Shown: positions 20,341 to 31,975, counted from the stretch's first letter. The stretch is 64,000 nucleotides of DNA from Ariolimax columbianus (GCA_036924085.1 JAVGWX010000013.1:44228675-44292674); one strand, 5' to 3'. A program made the numbers and translations. Notes: a model not told the origin generated them from the sequence alone.

Positions 20341-20574
20341 GATAGAATGACCTGTGAGAACGTGACATAGCTAAAGCTCACTATTTGAGATTTTCCTTAG
20401 CAAGATGGACAAACATACACATGTATTTTCTGTCTTATAGTATAAATAGTAAATAATAAAAAGTAAATATTTAGCACTCTGCATTCCAAGAGTCAAACTT
20501 GAGAATATTTATGTAGGTAGGCCTATTTAGAAAAAGTAAGGTTTTTCACAAATTTATTGAACAAAATGTAACAT

Positions 20575-21535
20575 AATCATTATGTAGCATGTCCTTTGCA
20601 GAACATTACTTTCACAACAGCCGATCTGTAAGACTCTCAATCTCTAGCCAGAACGTTGCTCTCACAACAGCCGATCTGTAAGACTCTCAATCTCTAGCCA
20701 GAAGTCATGCCTCTGTTGTTGTCATCTTCAGGACCTCTGTGGTGTCTTGTTTCCCGCCTTCTCCTTGGGTCTGCCTCTTCCCACTTTTCCAGACACCATA
20801 CCCTCCAGTATCGTTCTCTTCAGGCTATTATAACGTTTGATGTGGCCAAAATATTTTAGCTTTCTAGACAAGATATTGTTTACTAACCAATTTTCCTCGA
20901 TATCCAGTTCGTGTAGGATATCTGCATTTTTCCTTTTCGCTATCTGTGGTATTTTGAGCACCCTTCTGTAGCATTTTAATTCAAAAGATTCAATCCTTTT
21001 CTTAAGTGTTTATGTGGTGGTCTACATTTTGCATTCATATGTTGCCACCGGGAAGATGCAAGTTCGCAGGATTTTTATGTTCATCATTTTATTAGTGTTC
21101 TGCCATAAGATCTCATTTTATTCAACCTTTGCATTGCCATAGCCACTCTCCGTCTGACTTCCTTCAGACAATCTCCATTGTTGCATATAAATGAGCCGAG
21201 GTACTCAAAACTTTCTCAGCCTCCCTGTTGGCCTAGAATAACTTTAGGTATTTATATATACAGGTATATATTTTGGTCTTCGCTGTGTTGTTTTACCGAC
21301 AGGATCATCCGTTTCAGTCCTGCAGCGCTCTTTGAGACAACAGCGGTGTCATCTGCATATCTGAGTTCTGATATCTCGTTCCCACCGATTATTAATGGCT
21401 CAGACTTGTCATACGTTCCATCATTTTTGACATTCCTCATTATAAATTCTCCATATATATTGAATAGATAGGGGAAGAGTATGCATCCCTGTCTTACGCC
21501 CTTTTAAACTTTGAACCAGTCTGACGAAACATAAT
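20575..21535 (-). mobile_element. RTE-like LINE with RT fragment
   Basis: Minus strand: MRNVKNDGTYDKSEPLIIGG, then NEISELRYADDTAVVSKSAA, which contains the catalytic YADD, and near the 3' end LKYFGHIKRYNSLKRTILEG followed by KVGRGRPK. Frameshifts separate the blocks. The same family as 24116-25330. A 56-bp stretch (GCTCTCACAACAGCCGATCT...) is duplicated near 20610-20700. Confidence 0.85.
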
Positions 21536-21544
21536 ACTAAGAAT

Positions 21545-21640
21545 TAAACTATAATTATGTGACCTCTTTAGATTGTTATGGCACCCCTGCTGACATCTTC
21601 ACAATGCTGCGCTATCCCTTTTTGTCTAGACATGCAGCCT
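21545..21640 (-). mobile_element. Short LINE 3' fragment
   Basis: GTGACCTCTTTAGATTGTTA followed by GGCACCCCTGCTGACATC matches the 3' end of the relic at 19785-20060. Confidence 0.6.
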
Positions 21641-21734
21641 GACCAATGAGAAGAACTGCTTTATTTTGAATGATAATATTTCAGCAAATTTGGGTTCAGA
21701 GTTCATACAACCTATCATCTAAATTTAGGATTAT

Positions 21735-23590
21735 CATCATCATCATGTTCTTGGAAGAACGTCACTCTCATTGCATCCATTTGATACGAATCTCGATCAG
21801 CAGTCAGTCTATTCGTCTGCTCTATGTTCATATTTAGGGTATACAGGTTGTCTTGTGTCCATTTATGTCTTTGTTGACCTCTGCCTCGTCTTTCTTGGAA
21901 CAATGCCCTTCAGAACTGCTTTTTTCCAATCCGTCATGGCGCTTGATGTGACTGAAAAAAACCTCACTTTCCGAGACATAAGATGGTTTATAGCCAGTTC
22001 TCTTCGACACTCAGATCTTGCAGGGTGGCCTTATTTATTATTTTCTTTACCCAAGGTATTTTGAGGATTCTCCTGTAGCATTTTATCTCAAATTTCTCGT
22101 ATTCTTTCTTAATATTTCTGTGATGGTCCATGTCCTGCATCCATACATTGACACCGGGAATACGCTTGTTATGAGGATCTTCAATTTTAATTCTTTGTTA
22201 GTATTGTGCCACACAATTTGCATACTTAAAGTAATCCATATGTTCTTCATTATTTCTTCATTACCAATAGTGATGTTGGGTTGGGGTCTGTGTGTGCCAA
22301 TGGACATTATCTTATATTTTTTTAATTCAGGAAAAGATTCTGATCTTCACTTTGCTTCTGAACGGACATAAGCAAATGTACCAGACACTCAACACTGTTT
22401 GAGAGCGTATCTGTGTCATCTGCATATTTTAGTTCTGGAATATCTTTTCCTCCAATTTATATCTTATTCTTCTTCTTCTACGTTCGTTCTCAATCTCCCG
22501 CTACCAAACCCTGAAAGGGCTTAAGTAGCAGAATGTAGTCCAGAGAACGGAATGCGTTGTGTCGTAGTTAACAGCTTCACTGCGATATTTGCACTGTTCG
22601 GTCCAACACATCCAACTTCAGCAAGCATTTTTTTAGTACCGGGTTAGCATTCCCTCTTCGATCCATTCTCCTTAGCCAGTCTGCCCTGCTGCAGCCTGTT
22701 ATCCAGGATCACCACGTGGAGGCGTAGAAGGGTCTTGGCAGCTTTGGTTCGCTGGCCCTGACGCTAGCAGTCAGCTATGGGTCGCTGACCACTGCTCAGC
22801 GTGTTGATCCCCTCCAATTCATATAATTTTCATCTTTCTACCTGTTGCATGATATTCTCACCATATAGTGCTTTATTGTTTGTGGTGCCGTCGTACATCT
22901 CGTACTGTATTCTTCCATCTTTCTAGAATATCCTTGTTCTCAGTCGTCACATCACCATTTTTGTCATTGATTGCCGGTAGTGATGGTTGGAATTCTTTTG
23001 TCAGTTTTCTGAAAGTCTCTTTCTTTCCCAAGTTGTTGGAGTTCTTCGATTTTTCTGCAAGCGTTTGTTATGGCTTTTTGTTGGGGTCTTTTCTTATCTT
23101 TCTTCTGATTTCTCTAGTGCAATGAATCTCTGTATTCATTTGCTATTGCAATCTATACCTGTTTGTCTAGGTTTCATCTTTCTTCTATAAATGTTAGCGT
23201 ACCTTCTATGATATAGTTCTGCTTCTAATATATTTTCTTAGGAATCAGTGCTGCATCGAGTAAGACATCTCTCATCTGTGTTGCCAGTTCATTGACTTAC
23301 ATATTCTCCTGTGCCGCCATCAATAGTTCGACTTTGTTTCATACTTCAATGCTGTATTTTATGGGTATTTCATCCACATTGAAGCAAACAGGTCTATCCC
23401 ATTAGATAATTTTTTTCAGTCTTGTTTTGTAATCCGCTACTAGTAGAAGGTGATCAGAGTCGCAATCTGCTCCCGGGAACGCCTTTGCTGAGGTACCTCC
23501 ATCTCCTTTGTATTAAAATATAATCTATTTGGTTTCTAGTTTTCCCATCTGGAGAGGTACATGTGTGTAGCCTTCTGGGGTTTATTCCAT
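21735..23590 (-). mobile_element. LINE with endonuclease and RT remnants, split by R1
   Basis: Reading from 23590 down: TSPDGKTRNQIDYILIQRRW and ADCDSDHLLL are the end of an APE-type endonuclease; AINDKNGDVTTENKDILERW is the linker before RT; GGKDIPELKYADDTDTLSNS is the catalytic RT motif; the 3' end reads MFQERRGRGQQRHKW. An R1 copy (22462-22811) interrupts it directly beside the YADD block. Much of the RT core between linker and YADD is deleted. Confidence 0.85.
22462..22811 (-). mobile_element. R1 retroposon, full-length, with target-site duplication
   Basis: Complete R1 preceded by TTCTTCTTCTTC (inverted GAA-rich 3' tail). Flanked by CTCCAATTTATA (22450-22461) and CTCCAATTCATA (22812-22823), a 12-bp duplication with one mismatch, inside LINE sequence. 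Confidence 0.85.
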
Positions 23591-23599
23591 ATTTGGTTA

Positions 23600-24105
23600 G
23601 GGTAATAGACAAGCAACGTTGGCAAATGAGTAATCATCCATGGGGAAATAATGAAACAAGTACAGAAGTTTATATATTTGGGGCAAACCATAACAGAAGA
23701 TCCCCGCATTGAGACAGAAATTAGGACAAGCATTCTGCCGGTGACGGATATGTCGGACTGAAAGGTGCAAATATAGCAGTCAAGCTGTAAACTAGCAACA
23801 CACCGCAATCCGTTCTCTGGACTACATCCTGCTACTTGTAAAGCCCTGTTCGGGGATTGGTAGCGGGAGTTTGAGAACGAAAGCAGAAGGACAAGGATTG
23901 CAATGGGAAAAAGGACCTTCAGATAATAACAAATTGCTTAATCTCAATGAATATCGGGATAGAACTGAGGAGAAGAATAATCACTACTCATGTATGGTCA
24001 ATTGCACTGTACCATGGACTCAGCAAAGAAGGACGAAAAAAGGCCTTGTAGAATGGAACGAGTGAGTTGGACAGAAAGAAGATACAATGACATTGTCCTT
24101 ACCTA
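23600..24105 (+). mobile_element. LINE RT-tail relic split by R1
   Basis: The plus strand reads VQKFIYLGQTITEDPRIETE then IRTS, is interrupted, and resumes RTRIAMGKRTFR. Next come a [20 protein letters not shown] stretch and a GLVEWNE, stop, VGQKED pattern. The FxYLGQTI motif is typical after the RT palm. The same family as 33660-35800 and 50090-50890. Confidence 0.8.
23735..23887 (+). mobile_element. R1 retroposon, 5'-truncated, with target-site duplication
   Basis: Only the GGTGCAAATATAGCAGTCAA to TTGAGAACGAAAGCAG end is present. Flanked by AGGACAAGCATT (23723-23734) and AGGACAAGGATT (23888-23899). Removing the insert and one copy restores the LINE reading I-R-T-R-I-A. Confidence 0.88.
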
Positions 24106-24115
24106 AGGTAGGTAA

Positions 24116-25330
24116 TTATCATGTAGTATGCCCATTATAGAATGTCACTCCCACCACAACCCCTTCTGAAAGAAACTCTTTCCCTGCCAAACCTCCAGCC
24201 TCCGCCACAGTCATACCCAGGCATTCCTGTATATCTTGGTGCCATCGTTTTTTCGGTCTACCCCTGCCTCTTTTGCCTGGCACCATACCTTCCATCACTG
24301 TTTTCTCTAGACCGTTGTGTCTCTTGATGTGTCCAAAGTATTTGCATTTTCTAGCCAAAATGGAATTGATAAACTAGTTCTCCTCTATGCTCAACTCTTG
24401 CCGAATGTCTACATTTGTTCTTTTCTCTGTCCAGGGTATTCTGAGGATCTTTCTGTAACATTTTGACTCAAAGGATTCGATTCTTTGTCTAGAAGTTTTG
24501 GTAATCGTCCATGCTTCACAGCCATAAGCTGTCACAGCAAAAACACAGGCTCTCAAGACTTTTACTTTTATCGTTTTGTTGGTGCCCTGCCATAATTTTT
24601 TCAGGCTGTTCAGTCTCTGCATTGCCATAGCTAGTCTTCTTCTGATTTCTTTCGAGCAGTCACCATTTTTGCCCAGATATTCAAAATGCGTAACCTGATC
24701 TATTTCCTCACCACCCACTGTAAATTTATGCTGACATTGTGTTTTATCGGTGGTCATTATCTTTGTTTTGTTTATGTTTATGAACAGATTTCGATCTTTA
24801 CTATGTCCATTAACGGCTGAAAGTAGCTGCTCTAGCCCTTCCGAACTTCTTGATAGTATTACTGTGTCATCTGCATATCGTAACTCTGGAATCTCGTACC
24901 CCCCAATCGTAAATGGGTCGAAACTTTCAATGTTCTCATCTTCTCGTACATTTCTCATTATACATTCCGCATATATGTTGTACAGATAAGGTGAGAGGAT
25001 ACTTCCCTGTCGGACTCCCTTTTGTACTGCAAACCAATCTGATGTTTGCCCAGATACTCGGACAGCGGCTTGTTGATCTTGGTATAATGTTTCAATGAGA
25101 TGGACTATATGCAAAGGAAACCCCATTTCCTTCATGATTCTCCACAGATTTTGATGTTTTACTGTGTCGAAGGCCTTAGTGTAATCAATGAAACATGTGT
25201 ACAGGTCTACATGTCTACATTAAACTTTCTACATTTTTCATAGATACTCCTTAAATTGAATATGTGGTCCTGGGTCCCTCTGTCTTTCCTAAAACCTGCC
25301 TGGACTACGTGAATTTGAGATTCAAACCTT
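24116..25330 (-). mobile_element. RTE-like LINE, 5'-truncated, least decayed copy
   Basis: On the minus strand, from 25320: QAGFRKDRGTQDHIFNLRSI, FIDYTKAFDTVKH (RT motif A), GVRQGSILSPYLYNIYAECI (motif B), PELRYADDTVILS (catalytic motif C), a THFEYLG segment, RTNVDIRQELSIEEN, then KCKYFGHIKRHNGLEKTVME and [12 protein letters not shown]. The frame 25135-24377 is open for 253 codons, a single TAG at 24374 stands where Trp is expected, and the same frame continues to 24119. The endonuclease half is missing, so it is a dead, truncated copy. The reaction of an intact relative would be target-primed reverse transcription. Confidence 0.92.
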
Positions 25331-25339
25331 CTTAATAAT

Positions 25340-25800
25340 ACCTAATGTAGAAAATCTTATTCAAATTAAAGAGACGTCCTATGCCTAAAAGAAATTATTT
25401 TTAAAAAATTCCGTAAATTATATTTAAAGAAACAAAAAATAATCCCTTTGCTAAAAAATATCAAAAGAACTATCCACATTAAGAAAATGGCACTACCTGG
25501 CACAATGTAGATTATTAAGTCATTGGGGCATTGAACAGATAAGTTGAAGTGCAAATAATCACATAAGGGTTATTCAGTTATTAAGCGGCAATTGACGGCA
25601 ACCATTATAAAACGGACAATAGTTGACGCATGAAAGTTTCGTCATTTCGACGTCAGTCTTTCAATGGACTTTTCGAGTGAGTCAGCAGGCCTTCTAAACT
25701 ACAAATGGCCACTGACCAATCAGGTGAGACATGCTCACACTGACCAATCACACATTCGTCCGTACCTCAAGACAAGCACATCCGCCATCTTGTGATGACG
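25340..25800. other. Sequence without recognised features
   Basis: AT-rich, with no ORF, repeat family or RNA gene recognised. Confidence 0.5.
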
Positions 25801-25811
25801 TCTACAAGATG

Positions 25812-26340
25812 GTTTAACAGTGCCGTCAGGGATGAAGTGTGCTCGACTGCCGTCAGCGTCGAAGTGTGGTCGACTGCCGTCAGGGATGAAGTGTTAGAGA
25901 CTGCTGTCAGGGATGAAGTGTGTTCGAGACTGCCATCAGGGATGAAGTGTGGTCGACTGCTGTTAGAGACTGCCGGTAGGGAGGAAGTGTTAGAGACTGC
26001 CTTCAGGGATGAAGTGAGGTCGACTACCGTCAGAAAAGAAGTGTTAGAGACTGTAGTCTGGGATGAAGTGTGGTAGACTGCCGTCAGGTATATAGTGTGG
26101 TAGACTGCCGTCAGAGAAGTGTGGTAGACTGCCGTCAGGGATGGAGTGTAGTCGACTGCCGTCATGGATGATGTTCGGTCGACTACCACCATGGATGAAG
26201 TGTTAGAGACTGCCGTCAAAGATGAAGTGTTGGACACTCCCGTTAGAGATGAAGTGTTAGAGACTGTCGTCAGCGATAAAGTGTGGAAGATTGCCGTCAG
26301 GGTTTGTGTGCTAGAGGCTGCCATCAGGGAAGATGTGTGG
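25812..26340. repeat. Degenerate minisatellite with GACTGCCGTCAGGGATGAAG core
   Basis: About 18-20 units of 22-30 bp built from GACTGCCGTCAGGGATGAAG and GTGTGGTC or GTGTTAGA alternatives. Units vary in length and two sub-types alternate irregularly. Both strands are open over 90-185 codons because of the repetition. No link to a transposon was recognised. Confidence 0.88.
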
Positions 26341-26803
26341 GCTTCTCTGCCGAACGATCAAAGTTTTTTCCGATTTGCAACACGGCTTGTCAGGTCGACC
26401 CAGCATCAAGAAATGAGTACCAGGATAATCTGAGAAAATACGTCATCCTTACTTTGTTGTTAATTCTTCTTGTCAAGATAATAATAAACTATTTTCAACA
26501 TATGGCTTTTATTATATGTCAGCCTCTCTGCCCTACCATCTGTCTTCTGTATGTCACTCCATCCATCTTTTTTCCTGTCTATCTTAGGTCAGGATGATGG
26601 TGTGGATTTGTTTAAAACTTTTGCTTGATTTTGGAGGTCAACCATTTTGACTCATTTAAAATGGTTCAGAAAATCAATTAGGAAGAAAATAGTGATACAT
26701 CTAAAGATAATGCAAAGGAATGTCATTATTTGACTGATTTGAATTGGCTTAGAAAACCAAATAGACAGACAACGGGGAGGAATCAAAGGATATAGACAAA
26801 GAA

Positions 26804-27056
26804 TTTTTTTTTTTTTTTTTGCGTTCGCCTATTTCTCTAATTCCCAAGGCAATGTGCGTTGCACTGTGGTTTTTATTTTGCGCCTGTCAGCCCAGTGGAT
26901 CTGATTTCAGCATGCATTTTATGTAAGGGTCTGCTTCCTCCTGCATTTTTTTAGGGTTTGCTTCCCCGGGGTAGCGGCCGGTGCTATGATGGGGATCAAA
27001 CCCAACATCTTCGGATTGTGAGCCGTACTACTTAACCACTAGGCCACCCCTTCCCC
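26804..27056 (-). mobile_element. tRNA-derived SINE R5
   Basis: An inverted R5 with a 17-bp T run on the left (A tail) and the inverted tRNA-like head (GTGAGCCGTACTACTTAACC) on the right. The B box is mutated (GGGATCAAACCC). Confidence 0.85.
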
Positions 27057-27129
27057 ACATGTTATTTGATAGTTGCCATTGGATCAGTGTTGCGGAGGTC
27101 ACTCCCCACTGTTTTGAATTTTGGAGCTT

Positions 27130-27480
27130 CTTAGTCAGCTTGTACTTCTACAGGGGCAGATGCTCTTGTGCAGGTCCCAGCTAAGGTGTGATCTGGATGT
27201 AGAATGGAAGAGGATTTCCTGCTAGGCTCGCGCAGCTTATTACTTCGCTGCGTTGAGACAAGAGCAGTGATAAACCGATGTGCGAATCCAACTTAATAGA
27301 CTCACTAGGGCAAAGTAGACCTGCAACCTGTTAGGCACCATCTATGCTGCTCTAACAAACCACCTAACCGTAGCCGGTGTTATGCCAGGTGACATAGTTA
27401 GTCTCCATTATGACATGCTCTCTGTGGGCCAGTAGTGCTATTCTTGTCCTGGTCATGCACAAAAAACCTCTGCGGATCAA
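27130..27480 (-). repeat. Dispersed repeat R4
   Basis: Inverted near full-length match to 1085-1465: TACAGGGGCAGATGCTC on the left, CCTAACCGTAGCCGGTG in the middle, TATTCTTGTCCTGGTCATGC on the right. Confidence 0.75.
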
Positions 27481-28460
27481 TCGGGCCTCTAGGAGCATCT
27501 TCTTAAACTATATCCATAAGTCTATTACCCCAAACTTCTTCAACCAACTTCTCTTCATCAATCATTCTTTTTTCTTCCTTACACTTCTCCCTCCTCTCTT
27601 GTGTGGTTTTCTTTAATTGGTGTGTGTCCCCCCCCCCCCCCCCTCTCCCGTCAGCGTTGACAGTTTGTCGTCACGAAAGAGGCCTATAACGGACGGCCAA
27701 GGCAATGACAAGACAAAGATTTCGTTATTTGCAAATAATAATAAGTAGAATGTTTCTCACGATCGTTACTACATACCTGTTATTTACTACATACCTGTTA
27801 TTTACTACTGTGAATACTTTGCAATGATTGATCTGCGTATCTGCCTGTCAGTACTTTTTCTTCTTCCATTATCTCCTATCCCTGTTGATCCTCTCGGCTC
27901 TAGTATAGCGAGCTATTTGAAATGCTGACAGTATTCTCCTCGGTGTAGAAGGTCATTAGCTGAAGCTTATGTAGAGCAGTATTTAGTTATTCTGGACAAT
28001 GACAACTAAGATTTATGAGTTTGAGAATCAATTCTTTCATTTTGTTTATGCTATTTTTCATTGCGACATTATCGAACGCAAGACAAGGCTATAATTAGAG
28101 CTCTCATTCTTGTTGTTAATGTCTTCTACAAGATATATTGTGCCGAGGACTAAAGGCTGCTAGCCTGAGCATTTAACATGCATTGTCTAGACTAGGTTTT
28201 TCTTTTACCGCAGATAAGAAAAAAAAAAACCATCCATGGTTTAAGTCTATGCCCTCTTGTTGAAACAGCCAATTTCCTAGCCACTCAGTCACTGACTCCT
28301 CAATTGTTGCATTACCAGTCATTATTTCAGTAAAGTAACTTGTTTAACAATAATGTTCAGCAACACTTGTATCAAATTACTAGGAGATCTTCATCTAGTC
28401 GACAAGTCCACTTTTTCTTCTTTGATCGGCTGATGCTATGTTTCTGGCTTGCTGAGGTTA
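27481..28460. other. Sequence without recognised genes; one poly-C run
   Basis: Contains a run of about 16 C near 27628 and a short tandem duplication of TACTACATACCTGTTATT at about 27766-27805. Nothing else recognised. Confidence 0.45.
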
Positions 28461-28463
28461 ACT

Positions 28464-28778
28464 GAGGAGACTAGAGGCATCAAGTCTTCTGACTCGCGAG
28501 GGAGACTGGAGGCATCAAGTCTTCTGGCTCGCGAGAGAGACTGGAGGCATCAAGTCTTCTGACCCGTGATGGAGACTGTGGAGGCATCAAGTCTTCTGAC
28601 TCGCGAGGGAGACTGGAGGCATCAAGTCTTCTGACTCGCGAGGGAGACTGGAGGCATCAAGTCTTCTGACTCGCGAGGGAGACTGGAGGCATCAAGTCTT
28701 CTGACCCGTGAGGGGGACTGTGGAGGCATCAATTCTTCTGACTCGCGAGGGGGACTGTGGAGGCATCAAGTCTTCGCC
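28464..28778. repeat. 35-bp minisatellite, about nine copies
   Basis: The unit is GAGGCATCAAGTCTTCTGAC followed by TCGCGAGGGAGACTG, with variants CCGTGAGGGGGACTGTG. The array runs directly into the 3' end of a LINE relic whose terminal codons read the same unit, so the unit probably arose from the LINE end. Confidence 0.9.
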
Positions 28779-28930
28779 GGTCCCGCACATCTTTTCAAGC
28801 ATGGCTGCTGCTCCGGGCCAAATTGCTTCTCTTAGGTCTGTATAAGTAGGGCAGTCCTGTAGGAAATGTTCTGGTGTTTGCTTGGGTGCTCCACAATCGC
28901 ACGAGGTGCTGTCCCTGAGACCCATTCTGA
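28690..28930 (-). mobile_element. LINE C-terminal cysteine-histidine domain
   Basis: The minus strand reads STSCDCGAPKQTPEHFLQDC followed by PTYTDLREAIWP. The CxC...H...C arrangement after RNase H is typical of several animal LINE clades. Matches relics at 34895-35100 and 57105-57915. Confidence 0.8.
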
Positions 28931-29119
28931 TGGACCAAAACAGTTACAATAAGAACTTCAGTCCTTGGACTTCAATTAAAGAGAAGCAGAAATATCAACT
29001 CAAGAGGAAACTTGCTGGTGGAGGGTTGTCAATGACTTATGACTCAAAAGGAGCTTTGATTTATTTTTGTGTATATATAAGCAGAAGAAGAGATATCCTG
29101 AAAGTTCTGCTACTTGATT

Positions 29120-29365
29120 GCTTTTGTTCCTCATGGCCAGAACCTGATAATCCACTCTTTATTCATTTTCTTCCTCGTGGCCAGAACATTAAAGCAATAA
29201 TCCACTCTTGATTCATTTTGTTCCTCAGGGCCAGAACATTAAAGCAATAATCCTCTCTTGATTAATTTTCGTCTTCGTGGCCAGAACATTATAGCAATAA
29301 TCCACTCTTGATTCATTTTCTTCCTCGTGGCCAGAACATTATAGCAATAATCCACTCTTGATTCT
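29120..29365. repeat. Roughly 50-bp tandem repeat, five copies
   Basis: Unit: TTCATTTTCTTCCTCGTGGC then CAGAACATTA-AGCAATAATCC and ACTCTTGA. The central copies are almost identical. Confidence 0.85.
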
Positions 29366-29394
29366 TTTGTGAAGTGCTGGTGCATAGACAAACC

Positions 29395-29660
29395 GTGACC
29401 GAATCCGCAATGCCTCAACAAGACAGATAGTATGGAGAAACCAAGTTGATACCTATATTGAATCCTAACAGACCAAGTGGTTTGGTCATTTAGTCAGAAT
29501 GCATTATGACCAGCCTGTATCAAGAGCATATCATATGCAGGTCTCAGGTCCACGAGCAAGAGGCCGACCTCAACGGCGATGAATTGAGAGTATCTTTAAT
29601 ATACTCATGACGTTACACCTCACAACAGCACAAGGCCATAACAAGAAATATGTGCTTCAC
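29395..29660 (+). mobile_element. LINE C-terminal fragment
   Basis: The plus strand reads KWFGHLVRMHYDQPVSRAYH then MQVSGPRARGRPQRR. The W-F-G-H-x-x-R-M and R-G-R-P-x-x-R motifs mark the post-RT tail of a non-LTR element. Confidence 0.75.
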
Positions 29661-29954
29661 AGCGACGCCTCATGACAAGAAGAGTAGGACAAAAGATGAT
29701 ACTTATTTTATGGTCATTGGCTTGAGTTGTTCTTCAGCTTCGGTTGTTGTTGCCTGTCCTTGTACAGTTCTGTGTCAAGTGTTCTTGATCAGCCCCGCTC
29801 ATTTCTTCCCCTGTGGTTCACATCTAACTCATGTCTGATTATGTTTCTTGGTTAAATTTGCGCCATATCCTCCACAAATCTGGGTATTTACCCTTACCAT
29901 GTAGTATTGTCATTGGGTATAGAAAGCAGTGATATTTTGAAGTTGATCAGTGCA

Positions 29955-31975
29955 TGCCTGTTGGATGACTGGGGTAGTGGTAGAGCTATGTAGGTTGGTC
30001 AGTGGATAACTGGAGTAGTAGTAGAGCGCTATGTAGGTTGGTCAGTGGATGACTGGAGTAGTGGTAGAGCTATGTAGGTTGGTCAGTGGATGACTGGAGT
30101 AGTAGTAGAGCGCTATGTAGGTTGGTCAGTGGATGACTGGAGTAGTGGTAGAGCTATGTAGGTTGGTCAGTGGATGACTGGAGTAGTGGTAGAGCTATGT
30201 AGGTTGGTCAGTGGATGACTGGGGTAGTAGTAGAGCGCTATGTAGGTTGGTCAGTGGATGACTGGGGTAGTGGTAGAGCTATGTAGGTTGGTCAGTGGGT
30301 GACTGGAGTAGTGGTAGAGCTATGTAGGTTGGTCAGTGGATGACTGGGGTAGTGGTAGAGCTATGTAGGTTGGTCAGTGGATGACTGGGGTAGTGGTAGA
30401 GCGCTATGTAGGTTGGTCAGTGGATGACTGGAGTAGTAGTAGAGCGCTATGTAGGTTGGTCAGTCGATGACTGGGGTAGTGGTAGAGCGCTATGTAGGTT
30501 GGTCAGTTGATGACTGGAGTAGTGGTAGAGCTATGTAGGTTGGTCAGTGGATGACTGGAGTAGTAGTAGAGCTATGTAGGTTGGTCAGTGGATGACTGGA
30601 GTAGTGGTAGATTGCTATGTAGGTTGGTCAGTGGATGACTGGAGTAGTAGTAGAGCGCTATGTAGGTTGGTCAGTGGATGACTGGCGTAGTGGTAGAGCG
30701 CTCCGTAAGTTGGTCAGTGGATGACTGGCATAGTGGTAGAGCTATGTAGGTTGGTCAGTGGATGACTGGGGTAGTGGTAGAGCTATGTAGGTTGGTCAGT
30801 GGAGGACTGGAGCAGTAGTAGATCGCTATGTAGGTTGGTCAGTGGATGACTGGGGTAGTGGTAGAGCTATGTAGGTTGGTCAGTGGATGACTGGGGTAGT
30901 GGTAGAGCTATGTAGGTTGGTCAGTGGGTGACTGGAGTAGTGGTAGAGCTATGTAGGTTGGTCAGTGGATGACTGGGGTAGTGGTAGAGCTATGTAGGTT
31001 GGTCAGTGGATGACTGGGGTAGTGGTAGAGCGCTATGTAGGTTGGTCAGTGGATGACTGGAGTAGTAGTAGAGCGCTATGTAGGTTGGTCAGTGGATGAC
31101 TGGAGTAGTGGTAGAGCTATGTAGGTTGGTCAGTCGATGACTGGGGTAGTGGTAGAGCGCTATGTAGGTTGGTCAGTTGATGACTGGAGTAGTGGTAGAG
31201 CTATGTAGGTTGGTCAGTGGATGACTGGAGTAGTAGTAGAGCTATGTAGGTTGGTCAGTGGATGACTGGGGTAGTGGTAGAGTGCTATGTAGGTTGGTCA
31301 GTGGATGACTGGAGTAGTAGTAGAGCGCTATGTAGGTTGGTCAGTGGATGACTGGGGTAGTAGTAGAGCGCTATGTAGGTTGGTCAGTGGATGACTGGGG
31401 TAGTGGTAGAGCGCTATGTAGGTTGGTCAGTGGATGACTGGAGTAGTAGTAGAGCGCTATGTAGGTTGGTCAGTGGATGACTGGAGTAGTAGTAGAGCGC
31501 TATGTAGGTTGGTCAGTGGATGACTGGAGTAGTGGTAGAGCTATGTAGGTTGGTCAGTGGATGACTGGCGTAGTGGTAGAGCGCTCCGTAAGTTGGTCAG
31601 TGGATGACTGGCATAGTGGTAGAGCTATGTAGGTTGGTCAGTGGATGACTGGGGTAGTGGTAGAGCTATGTAGGTTGGTCAGTGGATGACTGGAGTAGTA
31701 GTAGAGCGCTATGTAGGTTGGTCAGTGGATGACTGGAGTAGTGGTAGAGCTATGTAGGTTTGTCAGTGGATGACTGGAGTAGTGGTAGAGCTATGTAGGC
31801 TGGTCAGTGGATGATTGGGGTAGTGGTAGAGCTATGTAGGTTGGTCAGGCGATGACTGGGGTAGTGGTAGAGCTATGTAGGTTGGTCAGTGGATGACTGG
31901 CGCAGTGGTAGAGCGCTCCGTAAGTTGGTCAGTGGATGACTGGCGTAGTGGTAGAGCGCTCCGTAAGTTGTCCAG
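29955..31975. repeat. 41/43-bp minisatellite with tRNA-like A-box core, about 48 copies
   Basis: The unit is GGATGACTGGAGTAGTGGTA, GAGC(GC)TATGTAGG and TTGGTCAGT. Units with GGCGTAGTGGTAGAGCGCT or GGCGCAGTGGTAGAGCGCT (30686, 31569, 31899, 31940) match the tRNA A box and D-arm region. Variant monomers recur at long spacing, showing block duplications. The distal end passes into a SINE-like body at 31975. Confidence 0.92.

Noticed and set aside
29955..31975. tRNA gene cluster
   Set aside because: Units contain only an A-box-like segment of 41-43 bp. There is no anticodon arm, B box or acceptor stem pairing, so no functional tRNA.
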